Below are positions 56,348 to 64,000 of a stretch of 64,000 nt of DNA, one piece after another. How positions within the stretch are numbered: position 1 is the first letter of the stretch; each line of letters starts with the position of its first letter. The DNA is from Vibrio diabolicus. Its GTDB lineage: Bacteria > Pseudomonadota > Gammaproteobacteria > Enterobacterales > Vibrionaceae. The DNA lies in the NCBI GenBank assembly GCA_001048675.1, contig CCKK01000003.1, positions 372,001-436,000 on the forward strand, read 5' to 3'. The position numbers and the translations under genes were made by a program. The notes beneath the pieces were generated by a model. That model ran no database searches. It saw only the letters and a program-made list of their open reading frames with translations, and was not told the DNA's origin.

Positions 56348-57400
56348 ATGAAGCGGTATCAAATATGGTTAAGCGTACTCTGCCTCGCAGTACCCATGAG
56401 TGCAGTCGCTGAAAGTGAAGACGCTCATTCAGAGCAAGGCATCTCAACGGCAATCATAGGCGGCCAGCAAGCCACTCAAAATCAATTGCCCTTTTTCGCA
56501 CGACTCATTCTACACAAAACTGGCGCGAATCAATTTGCCAACATCTGTGGCGGCACGATTGTTAATGACCGCTTCATTTTAACCGCCGCTCACTGTGTAG
56601 AGCCGAGTGTTTTTTCTGACGGATGGACAATCAATGATCTACGAGTTTTAGTAAAAAACCCGACAATGAATGATGTGTTTGTTGAGGAATTCAAAGATGT
56701 TCGCTCTATCACTATTCATCCAAATTACGAGCCTAGTGATTTATGGATTAATGATATCGCCGTACTTGAACTTACCCACCCGATCACCGACAACGTTCAA
56801 TCCATTACGTTGCCGCAAGATTTTGGTGATTACAGCAGCCAATCGGTTTATCAGATATTCGGTTTAGGGCAAACCTCGACCAACGATGAAAATGGACCAA
56901 GTTATTTGCGATGGGCGGAAGTAAAACCACTCACCGATGCGCAATGTGCTTCTTTAGTGACCGGGTTTAATGCCCAAGAAAGCTTATGTGCCAATGGGTT
57001 TCCTGAGCGCAGTTATACCGGTATTTGTAGCGGTGACTCTGGTGGCCCTCTCACCTATCAAGACAATAACGGAATGTATCAACAAATCGGTATTGTAAGC
57101 TATGGTTCTTCTGTTTGTGAATCCGCTGCGATTCCGAGTGTGTTTACTGAGGTTCTAAATTACACAACATGGATTGAAGCCCAAACCAGTTCGGGAGTGA
57201 AGACTCGTTACAATGCCCTCTTAGCAAGCACAGAAGATTATCATAGTGAAGGTGATTCCGGCTTTGAACCAGAAGATACCAACACATCTGGCTTTGAGGA
57301 CAATGGCAGTAGTGGTGGCGCACTTGGAGCAGGGATGATCATGCTTGGAGGCTGGTTTGGTTGGCTAAGACGCCGAAGAAATTATTCGCGCTCCAAATAG
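56348..57400 (+). CDS. Secreted trypsin-like serine protease with GlyGly-CTERM-like tail
   Basis: This 350-residue protein has a Sec signal (residues 1-21), a short propeptide ending before IIGGQQAT, and an S1 chymotrypsin-fold domain. The triad is visible as LTAAHC (His), NDIAVLEL (Asp) and GDSGGP (Ser), with paired Cys. The tail is Gly- and Ser-rich, then hydrophobic, then Arg-rich (SGGALGAGMIMLGGWFGWLRRRR), the pattern of GlyGly-CTERM proteins that are cut by rhombosortase and leave by type II secretion, as VesB does in V. cholerae. It ends 13 bases from the convergent fliJ. Confidence 0.92.
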   Translation: MKRYQIWLSVLCLAVPMSAVAESEDAHSEQGISTAIIGGQQATQNQLPFFARLILHKTGANQFANICGGTIVNDRFILTAAHCVEPSVFSDGWTINDLRVLVKNPTMNDVFVEEFKDVRSITIHPNYEPSDLWINDIAVLELTHPITDNVQSITLPQDFGDYSSQSVYQIFGLGQTSTNDENGPSYLRWAEVKPLTDAQCASLVTGFNAQESLCANGFPERSYTGICSGDSGGPLTYQDNNGMYQQIGIVSYGSSVCESAAIPSVFTEVLNYTTWIEAQTSSGVKTRYNALLASTEDYHSEGDSGFEPEDTNTSGFEDNGSSGGALGAGMIMLGGWFGWLRRRRNYSRSK

Positions 57401-57413
57401 CTTCGATAAGACA

Positions 57414-57854
57414 TCATAATATCTTGCGCTTAACACGAGAGTTGATGATGTCTTCTATTATTTTTTGCTCTTTTTTCGCTTTTTCATAATTTTGCTTAGT
57501 ACGCCATCGTTCGAGCACTTTTTCTAACCCTTGAACACGAGCGTGTTTGTGCTCCAGCGTTTTTTGTACAGACGCGCATTCCGCTTGCATGACGGCTTGT
57601 TCATGCTCATGGTGGCGAAGCATTTTTTGCAGCATTTGATCGACACGATTAAAGTTCATCAGCGCTGCGCTTGTCAGTGTTGGAACAGTTCTGGTTGATT
57701 GTCCCGCATGGCCTTTCAATGCTGACAATTGTTCCAACTGCATTGAAAGATGGGAGTGACGTTGGCGCATGGCATCAAGTTGCTGACCCACACGATCACG
57801 TTGCTTTTCTTCCATTTGTTGCAGCTTACCCACTGCTTTTAACTTGGATTTCAT
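57414..57854 (-). CDS. fliJ: Lateral flagellar export chaperone FliJ
   Basis: This 146-residue protein is almost entirely coiled coil, charged, and starts MKSKLKAVGKLQQMEEKQRDR. It occupies the FliJ position directly after fliI (24-base gap). FliJ sits in the FliI ring and helps couple ATP and proton force to export of flagellar parts. Sequence is divergent, as is usual for FliJ, so the call rests largely on size, coiled coil and place. Confidence 0.85.
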   Translation of the reverse strand: MKSKLKAVGKLQQMEEKQRDRVGQQLDAMRQRHSHLSMQLEQLSALKGHAGQSTRTVPTLTSAALMNFNRVDQMLQKMLRHHEHEQAVMQAECASVQKTLEHKHARVQGLEKVLERWRTKQNYEKAKKEQKIIEDIINSRVKRKIL

Positions 57855-57878
57855 CTCAACGATACCACTCCCATTTGG

Positions 57879-59225
57879 TTAAGCACTTTGAAAAAGCTGC
57901 GCGAGCTCGGTCAAACTGGTTGGGTAATCCACTGACTCATTAGCGGCTTGTTGTAAATACGCACGTAAGTTTGGATACATAGCAACAGATTGATCTAATT
58001 CAGGATCTTGCCCCGGTTGATAGCCTCCTAACGGCAGCAGTTCTTTCACCTGAAGATAGTTGGAGTACATCTGGCGGAAATTATTCGCGATCGTGCTATG
58101 CGCCTCCTGTGTACAGGTACTCATACAACGGCTGATAGACGCATTAATATCAATGGCAGGATAGTGCCCTTGCTCGGCAAGTTGACGCGATAATACAACG
58201 TGCCCATCTAAGATAGCACGCGCAGAATCCACGACAGGATCTTGCTGGTCGTCCCCTTCCGCCAACACGGTATAAATTGCGGTTAGGCTACCGTGCTGAT
58301 TTTCACTGTTGCCCGCACGCTCAAGGAGTTGCGGTAACACGCTGAAGACAGAGGGCGGATAACCGCGAGATGCTGGAGGCTCACCGAGCGAAAGAGCGAT
58401 TTCGCGCTGTGCCATGGCGTATCGGGTTAGAGAGTCCATCAGAAGTAGAACGTCTTTGCCTTGGTCTCGGAAATACTCTGAAACGCGATGACAAAGTAGT
58501 GTCGCTCTTAACCTCATCAGCGGGGATTCATCAGCAGGAGCTGCGATGATAATCGCCTTCTTGCGCGCCTCTGGGGTTAAGTTTCGTTCGATGAACTCGC
58601 GTACCTCTCGGCCTCGCTCACCAATAAGACCGACCACAATCACATCGGCTTCGGTGTTTTTGGTGATCATCCCCATTAGAACACTTTTACCGACACCACT
58701 GCCCGCCATTAAGCCAATGCGTTGCCCTTTTCCGACGGTCAAGAGTCCATTGATTGCGCGCACCCCAACGTTGAGTGGGGTATCAACAGGACGTCGCTTC
58801 AATGGGTTAATCGGTTTTGGTTCAAGTGAAACACGATCTCCCCCTTTAAGCGGTGCCCCGTCATCCAACGGCTCACCTAAACCATTCAGCACTCGCCCTA
58901 ACCACTGAGCACTTAACTGCACGGTACTGTCACCGTCCAGAGGAATGACTTTCGCACCAGCAAATAAGCCACCTAAGCGCCGAATAGGCATTAGGTAAGC
59001 AATAGTGTGCTCAAAGCCCACCACTTGCGCTTCGATCATGTCGCCTTCTGCGGTTTCTACAAGACAGCGCTGCTCCAGTTTAAACCGGCACCCAACGGCT
59101 TGTAACATTAAGCCGTTTACTTTAATCAAGCGCCCTGTCACGCGAGCAACAGGGATTGAATCGAGCGAAGCCAATGCTTCGCTCAAACGCTCACTCAATA
59201 GCTCATGGCTTAAGGTATTACTCAT
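57879..59225 (-). CDS. fliI: Lateral flagellar export ATPase FliI
   Basis: This 448-residue protein is a full-length type III export ATPase. It has the P-loop GLMAGSGVGKS (about residues 170-180), a Walker B strand DVLLLMDSLTRYA, and the GEPPASRGYPPSVF block shared with F1-beta. It energises export of flagellar rod, hook and filament subunits. It overlaps the end of fliH by eight bases. Order fliEFGHIJ with lafK beside it marks the lateral, not the polar, flagellar system. Confidence 0.96.
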   Translation of the reverse strand: MSNTLSHELLSERLSEALASLDSIPVARVTGRLIKVNGLMLQAVGCRFKLEQRCLVETAEGDMIEAQVVGFEHTIAYLMPIRRLGGLFAGAKVIPLDGDSTVQLSAQWLGRVLNGLGEPLDDGAPLKGGDRVSLEPKPINPLKRRPVDTPLNVGVRAINGLLTVGKGQRIGLMAGSGVGKSVLMGMITKNTEADVIVVGLIGERGREVREFIERNLTPEARKKAIIIAAPADESPLMRLRATLLCHRVSEYFRDQGKDVLLLMDSLTRYAMAQREIALSLGEPPASRGYPPSVFSVLPQLLERAGNSENQHGSLTAIYTVLAEGDDQQDPVVDSARAILDGHVVLSRQLAEQGHYPAIDINASISRCMSTCTQEAHSTIANNFRQMYSNYLQVKELLPLGGYQPGQDPELDQSVAMYPNLRAYLQQAANESVDYPTSLTELAQLFQSA

Positions 59226-59974
59226 GCTCTGATTCTACCTGCGGAATACTAACTTCATCCAAAAGGTGTTGTTTTACATTGTCCATACAGGCTTCTAAAC
59301 GAGAGTCGCAGCTTGCATCCGCCTCTGCATCATCGGTCACTAGTTGGCAGCCACCAATCGGAAGTTCCGTATTAGCCACCAGTTTCCAAGATTGTGGCAG
59401 ATCAGCATTAATGTGAGTAATTCTTTCTAAATCCTGCGGATTTAAATGCACGGTTACGGTTTCCGCTTTGCCTGGCATGGCAGACAATGTCTCATCCACC
59501 AAGGCAAGGATCTGTTGAGGCATTAAAGTGAGCTCAGCACGAATCACTTGCTGAGCCACTTTTTGTACCAGCTCACAAATCATATGGCGTTGCTGTTGCT
59601 CTTTTTCGTCTTGCCAGCGAGACAGCGCATGAAAGAGCTCGTTCACGGGTTTCGCCGCCTCTAGAAAACTCTGTTTTCCTGACTGCTCACCAGACACAAA
59701 GCCTTTTTGGAAGCCTTTCTTTTTGCCCATCTAGTAGACCTTGTTGCTTACCCTGCTCGATACCTTGACGTAAGCCTTCCTCATGCCCTTGTTGTAAACC
59801 TTGTTGAAAACCGGCTTCAAGCTGCTGTTGAATATCAACTTGCGGCTCTTGCCAACCTTGGTTATCTAGCCCGAATTCGTCTTCTATAGCCTTAGGCTGC
59901 GCCAAAGGCGGAAAACGGTGCAAACGGTATCCACTCGGCGGCAGTCGCATCGTACTTGATTTTGTCTCTACCAT
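59218..59974 (-). pseudogene. fliH: Lateral flagellar FliH, frameshifted as read
   Basis: The start is the ATG at 59974 (MVETKSSTMRLPPSGYRLHRFPPLAQPK), five bases after the fliG stop. The first 82 codons end in Gly-Gln repeats (QGLQQGHEEGLRQGIEQGKQQG) typical of FliH. A GGG run read leftward at 59728-59726 shifts the frame; with one G fewer, LLDG continues as KKKGFQKGFVSGEQSG, and the remainder to 59218 is in frame. The restored protein has about 251 residues. FliH is the negative regulator and stator-like partner of FliI. Loss would stop lateral flagellar export, so either this strain does not swarm or the base is an error. Confidence 0.88.
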
Positions 59975-59978
59975 GACG

Positions 59979-60992
59979 TTACTCCACCGTTGGCTCTTCA
60001 TAAAGAAGCAACTGAACTTCACCAGATTCATCCAATTCACGCACCATTTGCATGATGTCTTGACGCGCTTTTTGAACACGACTTAGCGCAACAGCCCCGC
60101 GCGCTTCCATATCGTCTTCCAGTGCTTTCACCATACGCTGAGGCATAGAACGTTTAATGGCTTGCTGTAACGTAATTTCTGAACCTTTAAGTGCAACCGC
60201 CCACAATTCTAGTGGGATCTGCTGCACCAGCATGTCCATGGTTTCTTCACGCTGACGACCAAGAACCATAAAGTCGAACATATTCTCTTCAATGGCATTA
60301 ACGACATCTTCATCATGCAACTTCAGCATTTCCATCAACGACCCGCGATCACCTTCAAAGCGGTTAATGATGTCAGCAGCTTGCTTGACACCAGATAGCG
60401 GTGTGCTTTGGCTTGCAGATACTTTTTCAATGCAGCGCTCAACGAGCTCATGCAAATCAATAGCAACTTGATGATCGATGTCTTGCAGCTGAGCAATTCG
60501 GAACAAGATTTCGTCATGGTAATCTTGTGGCAGGTGCTTCAACACCGCTGAAGAGCTATCGGCTGGCAAATACGCAAGAAAAATCGCTTGCATTTGCGGG
60601 TGCTCATTCACAATGAAACGAGCAAGCGTTTCTGCTTCCACCCACTGTAAGCGCTGCATATTGTTGCGAATTTCATCACCATACAACGTATTCAGCAGCC
60701 CTTTTGCCAAATCATTACCCAATGCTTTACGTAGCGTATTGGACAAATATTCTTTGGAAGCTCCACGAATGCCACTGTGCTCACGAAAGTCTTCAAAGAA
60801 AGTTTGAATAACGCCGCGAGCGGAATCGCTCTTAATGCCATTCAACTTCGCCATTGCACGAGTCACCCGCTGGGTTTCATCACGGCTAAAGTGCTGTAAA
60901 ACCTTCGCAGCGGCATCCTCGCCCATGCCTAATAGCACGAGCGCGGTTTGTTCTACATAACTAAGCGTCTGCTTTGATGGAACTGTGTTCAT
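59979..60992 (-). CDS. fliG: Lateral flagellar motor switch protein FliG
   Basis: This 337-residue protein has the three FliG domains: N-terminal (binds FliF), middle (with FDFMVLGRQREETM near the EHPQ-type region) and C-terminal torque domain with the charged helix ending KALEDDMEARGAVALSRVQKARQDI. It forms the rotor ring that interacts with the stator. Its start lies inside the last codons of fliF (32-base overlap), indicating coupled translation. Confidence 0.96.
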   Translation of the reverse strand: MNTVPSKQTLSYVEQTALVLLGMGEDAAAKVLQHFSRDETQRVTRAMAKLNGIKSDSARGVIQTFFEDFREHSGIRGASKEYLSNTLRKALGNDLAKGLLNTLYGDEIRNNMQRLQWVEAETLARFIVNEHPQMQAIFLAYLPADSSSAVLKHLPQDYHDEILFRIAQLQDIDHQVAIDLHELVERCIEKVSASQSTPLSGVKQAADIINRFEGDRGSLMEMLKLHDEDVVNAIEENMFDFMVLGRQREETMDMLVQQIPLELWAVALKGSEITLQQAIKRSMPQRMVKALEDDMEARGAVALSRVQKARQDIMQMVRELDESGEVQLLLYEEPTVE

Positions 60993-62709
60993 TGATGTTT
61001 ACCCATTGTTTCAGTATTTCGGCTACGCGCTCTGGCTCTTCATTGGCAATAAGCTGTAGGTGTTTCAATTGAATCTCTAGTGGCGAACCGGCTGGAGGCA
61101 GCATGTCGCTGTTTACATCTAAGCCGGAAGAGGCTGAGATACCTTTTTCTGATAGACGGCGATCAAGCACTTCTTCATGCTCACGCTCTTCACGCGTTTG
61201 CAGATTGTCGTAATCAGGCTCTTCTTGCGGCTCTGCAAAGTCTAACTCTGGTACTGGCTTATCAACGCCTGTGAGGTGCATGATCAATGGGCGTAGTACG
61301 AAGAAGATCATCGCCAAGCCTAACAAACCACCGATAACGTAACGTATTGGCTGCTGTACTGTAGGGTCTTGCCACCACGGCAGCGCAGGAGGCGCATCAA
61401 TTTCAATTGGAGTGAAGTTGAAACTCATCAAGCTTAAGCTGTCACCTCGTGCCGCAGAAATACCGACAGCATCCATGATCATATTTGAAATCTGCTCTTT
61501 ATCTGCTTCACTCCAAGCAACACCATCCGGAGAGGCTTTCGAGTTCAACAGTACCGACACGCTCATTTTCTCAATTTGACCTTGTTGGTATTGAGTACGA
61601 CGAACACTACTCCCCACTGCATACTGACGGTTTACTTCAGAGCGTGCGTTGGTGTTTTGGCTATCGTTCGTTTCTACTTCTTCACCAGTTACCGGCGGTT
61701 GGTTGCTTAGAGAACCTGGTACTCCTAGCGCGATTTGGTCAACTGAGTTGTTGTGAATGGTGTGCTCGTTACGTACGACAGGTGCGTTATCCAAAATCTC
61801 TTGCGTTTCTTCAACTTGGCTAAAGTCCATATCGGCAGCAACTTGCACACGGAAGTTACTCGGACCCACAATTGGCGTAAGCATGTCTGCTGCGCGTTGA
61901 ATGATCTGCTTCTCAACGTTCTTTTGATATTCAAGATATTTTGCGTTGACTTTACCAGCTTCCGCCGAAGCAACATCTGCACTGAGTAAACGGCCATATT
62001 GGTCGATAACAGATACAAATTCAGGCTTCATTGCCGTCACGCTACCAACCACTAAGTTGATGATTGCTTCAACTTGCTCAGACTTGAGGTCTTCGCCAGG
62101 TTTCAGCTCAAGCATCACTGATGCTGAAGGGTTCTCGCTGTTTTGACGAACAAATAAGGTTTGACGAGGAATAGCTAAGTGAACACGCGCATTCGCCACT
62201 GAATTCAGAGACATGATAGTGCGTACTAACTCACCTTCTAAACCATGACGGTAACGCGCCGTTTCCATAAATTGGCTTGTACCGAGAGAGCTGTCTTCTT
62301 TAAGCGAATCCAAACCTGTCGGCAGTTTGGCTTTAACACCTTTTGACGCAAGCAACATGCGAACTTTCGCAACTTCGCCTTCTGGCACAAGAACTTGGCC
62401 ATTTTGCTCTTGCATACGGTAGCTTACACCTTCGCTTTCTAATACCGAGACAATCTCTCCGATATCAAAACGTTCTTGTTGGCTATACAGTGGACGGAAG
62501 CTTTGTGAGGAACTCCAAAGAGCGACCACAATGATTGCCGCAACAATCGCAGCGAGTACGGCAGATAACACTAGGTTTCTCTGGCTACTCGACCAGATTT
62601 GCTTCAGCTTCGTTGTTACATCGTCCATGCTATTCGCAGTAGAAAATGTCTGTGCTGAGCCGGAGGTCATGGCTGTATTTCCGGCGACTTGGGGGGTTAG
62701 TTCTGACAT
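60961..62709 (-). CDS. fliF: Lateral flagellar MS-ring protein FliF
   Basis: This 582-residue protein has membrane segments at about 46-66 and 463-485 enclosing a large periplasmic region with ring-building motifs (YRMQEQNGQVLVPEGEVAKVRMLLASKGV and MSLNSVANARVHLAIPRQTLF). The C-terminal tail binds FliG, whose gene overlaps its end. FliF forms the MS ring on which the motor and export gate are built. It follows fliE by only three bases. Confidence 0.97.
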   Translation of the reverse strand: MSELTPQVAGNTAMTSGSAQTFSTANSMDDVTTKLKQIWSSSQRNLVLSAVLAAIVAAIIVVALWSSSQSFRPLYSQQERFDIGEIVSVLESEGVSYRMQEQNGQVLVPEGEVAKVRMLLASKGVKAKLPTGLDSLKEDSSLGTSQFMETARYRHGLEGELVRTIMSLNSVANARVHLAIPRQTLFVRQNSENPSASVMLELKPGEDLKSEQVEAIINLVVGSVTAMKPEFVSVIDQYGRLLSADVASAEAGKVNAKYLEYQKNVEKQIIQRAADMLTPIVGPSNFRVQVAADMDFSQVEETQEILDNAPVVRNEHTIHNNSVDQIALGVPGSLSNQPPVTGEEVETNDSQNTNARSEVNRQYAVGSSVRRTQYQQGQIEKMSVSVLLNSKASPDGVAWSEADKEQISNMIMDAVGISAARGDSLSLMSFNFTPIEIDAPPALPWWQDPTVQQPIRYVIGGLLGLAMIFFVLRPLIMHLTGVDKPVPELDFAEPQEEPDYDNLQTREEREHEEVLDRRLSEKGISASSGLDVNSDMLPPAGSPLEIQLKHLQLIANEEPERVAEILKQWVNINEHSSIKADA

Positions 62710-62712
62710 GAA

Positions 62713-63069
62713 TTACACCGGCATCTTCATAATATCTTCAAATGAGGTCACGACTTTGTTGCGCACTTGCATCAAAGCATTAAATGATAAGCTGGCTTTT
62801 TGGCTAGCGACCATCGCACCAACTAGGTCATCACTTTTTCCTGTTTCTACGGCCGTCATTTTTTGACTAGCCACTGATTGATGTTGATTCACTGTATCCA
62901 ACACATTTGTCATCGCTTGTGAGAACGATAATGGTGCGTTTAGTGATTGTTGATCTAAAGGATTTGCACTCACGATAAACTCTGGCGGCTGCACTTGTGC
63001 CTGCATCGCCTGCATTTTTGACAACATAAGTTGCTCTGCCGAGACCGCATGAGTAGGTTGACTTGCCAT
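62713..63069 (-). CDS. fliE: Lateral flagellar hook-basal body protein FliE
   Basis: This 118-residue protein has the conserved C-terminal FliE block (ASLSFNALMQVRNKVVTSFEDIMKMPV). FliE joins the MS ring to the rod. It starts the fliEFGHIJ run and lies 15 bases after lafK, with AGGAG before the ATG. Length is usual for the family. Confidence 0.95.
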   Translation of the reverse strand: MASQPTHAVSAEQLMLSKMQAMQAQVQPPEFIVSANPLDQQSLNAPLSFSQAMTNVLDTVNQHQSVASQKMTAVETGKSDDLVGAMVASQKASLSFNALMQVRNKVVTSFEDIMKMPV

Positions 63070-63084
63070 CTATTTTTTCTCCTA

Positions 63085-64000
63085 TTAGGCAGCCGAGCCT
63101 AGTGCCGACTGTAAATCAATACCATGTTCTCGCATGGCTGCGAGCTTGTAGCGTAGCGCTCGAGTAGAGACTCCAAGCGCGTTTGCGGTTTTCGTTCGGT
63201 TTCCACCAAACTGACGTAATTTTTCTAAAATAAATTGATATTCGGCCTGCTTCTTCGCTTCTACATGACCAAAACTTGAAGCTGGCTCAGCGGATGGAAC
63301 TGGCGCAACAAGTTCAATAGGCAGCATCAGATCATGGGCAGTAATGTAGTCACCATGACGCATGACCAATGCACGCTGAATGACATTTTCCAACTCACGA
63401 ATATTGCCTGGCCAGTGATACTGGCTCAGCGCACTGATCGCATCTTGGGATAGATGACAGCGACTGCTATCTTGATACTTTTCAATAAAGAACTGGCTGA
63501 TCGGTAAAATATCTTCTTTTCTTTCACGCAAAGGCGGCCAGTGCAGAGGCAAAACATCCAATCGATAATAAAGGTCTTCACGGAATGTGCCTTTTTGAAC
63601 TTCTTCACGTAAGTCTTTATTGGTTGCCGCAATAACACGAATATCAAGCTTCACCGCCTTGTGGCTGCCTACGCGTTCCACTTCACGCTCTTGAAGAACG
63701 CGTAATAACTTGGCTTGAACTGCAGGGGACATTTCACCGATTTCATCTAACAAAATCGTCCCGCCATTCGCTTCTTCAAACTTACCGCTTTGAGAGTTAG
63801 TCGCTCCTGTGAAGGCACCTTTTACATGACCAAATAGAACCGCTTCTAGCATCGACTCTGGAATGGCGGCACAGTTAACCGCCACAAATGGACCATCAAT
63901 ACGTGGAGAGTGCTCATGCACATATCGAGCCAGCACTTCTTTACCCGTTCCCGATTCGCCTGTAATCAACACACTGGCGCTGGTGCAAGCGGCACGATGC
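63085..64000 (-). CDS. lafK: LafK, sigma-54 activator of lateral flagellar genes (N terminus beyond window)
   Basis: About 304 residues are visible, open to the window edge. The sigma-54 AAA+ domain begins with the P-loop GESGTGKE, and GAFTGA is the sigma-54 contact loop. The C-terminal Fis-type helix-turn-helix ends [26 protein letters not shown] position immediately upstream of lateral fliE is diagnostic for LafK in V. parahaemolyticus, which activates mid-class lateral genes. The N-terminal receiver-like domain is outside the window; the first Met seen in frame (63972) is not the real start. Confidence 0.93.
   Translation of the reverse strand, partial: HRAACTSASVLITGESGTGKEVLARYVHEHSPRIDGPFVAVNCAAIPESMLEAVLFGHVKGAFTGATNSQSGKFEEANGGTILLDEIGEMSPAVQAKLLRVLQEREVERVGSHKAVKLDIRVIAATNKDLREEVQKGTFREDLYYRLDVLPLHWPPLRERKEDILPISQFFIEKYQDSSRCHLSQDAISALSQYHWPGNIRELENVIQRALVMRHGDYITAHDLMLPIELVAPVPSAEPASSFGHVEAKKQAEYQFILEKLRQFGGNRTKTANALGVSTRALRYKLAAMREHGIDLQSALGSAA

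Noticed and set aside
57414..64000. Polar flagellar operon
   Set aside because: The direct junction of the fliE gene to a LafK-type activator and the compact fliEFGHIJ run fit the lateral system; polar genes have flrABC and a different layout.

Overview
The window reads as a piece of the second chromosome of a Vibrio of the Harveyi clade (V. parahaemolyticus, V. alginolyticus, V. campbellii or a close relative). The evidence is the scrABC operon, which controls swarming and capsule, and a lateral-flagellar fliEFGHIJ block next to the sigma-54 regulator lafK. The kbl-tdh pair and the general gene content agree. There are no tRNA or rRNA genes, no CRISPR array, no prophage and no intact insertion sequence. 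Species cannot be settled from the sequence alone.

Layout. 1-2,250: a leftward set of a TudS/YbgA-type protein, a MerR regulator with a worn cobalamin-binding-like domain, and the start of a photolyase, behind a promoter with repeated TTGTACAA sites. 2,256-7,720: deoD, a transposase-derived zinc-ribbon protein, then two overlapping TPR-GGDEF genes, the first degenerate and the second intact. 7,963-9,473: yiaW-yiaV type membrane/HlyD pair. 9,811-12,942: an ECF-type vitamin/cofactor transporter (S, A-A, T) with a frameshifted ATPase gene. 13,067-16,560: YrhK-like protein, MFS transporter and an orphan napGH pair with FNR-like and NarP-like boxes upstream. 16,956-25,390: acetyltransferases, a kinase-like protein, a PilZ protein, a porin, a chemotaxis receptor and a Lon-family protease. 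25,577-37,035: a YejF-like ABC ATPase (frameshifted), prolyl oligopeptidase, L-lactate uptake and oxidation (lldP, lldD, LysR), an XRE regulator, an MscS-type channel (frameshifted twice) and a periplasmic carbonic anhydrase. 37,430-44,799: tdh-kbl (threonine breakdown) and scrCBA. 45,341-49,695: sodC, then a two-component system beside two Spondin_N-domain proteins. 49,984-57,400: small metabolic and regulatory genes ending in a trypsin-like protease with a GlyGly-CTERM-like tail. 57,414-64,000: fliJIHGFE and lafK.

How the genes work together. Cyclic di-GMP recurs: a TPR-GGEEF cyclase with a pseudo-GGDEF partner, a PilZ receptor and ScrC (GGDEF-EAL) all lie within 40 kb of the lateral flagellar genes whose output this messenger controls in V. 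parahaemolyticus. Other units are compact: lactate use, threonine catabolism, quinol oxidation by NapGH, and a two-component system with a candidate 10-11 bp direct-repeat operator upstream of the spondin genes.

A quality point matters for any reader. Four genes (ECF ATPase, YejF-like ATPase, MscS channel, fliH) are each broken by single-base gains, mostly at short homopolymers. This looks more like assembly error than true decay. I found no convincing wholly new system. The items most worth a second look are the MerR/photolyase control region, the degenerate/intact GGDEF pair next to a domesticated transposase, the triplicated start site before the VOC gene, and the candidate operators of the spondin and napGH units.
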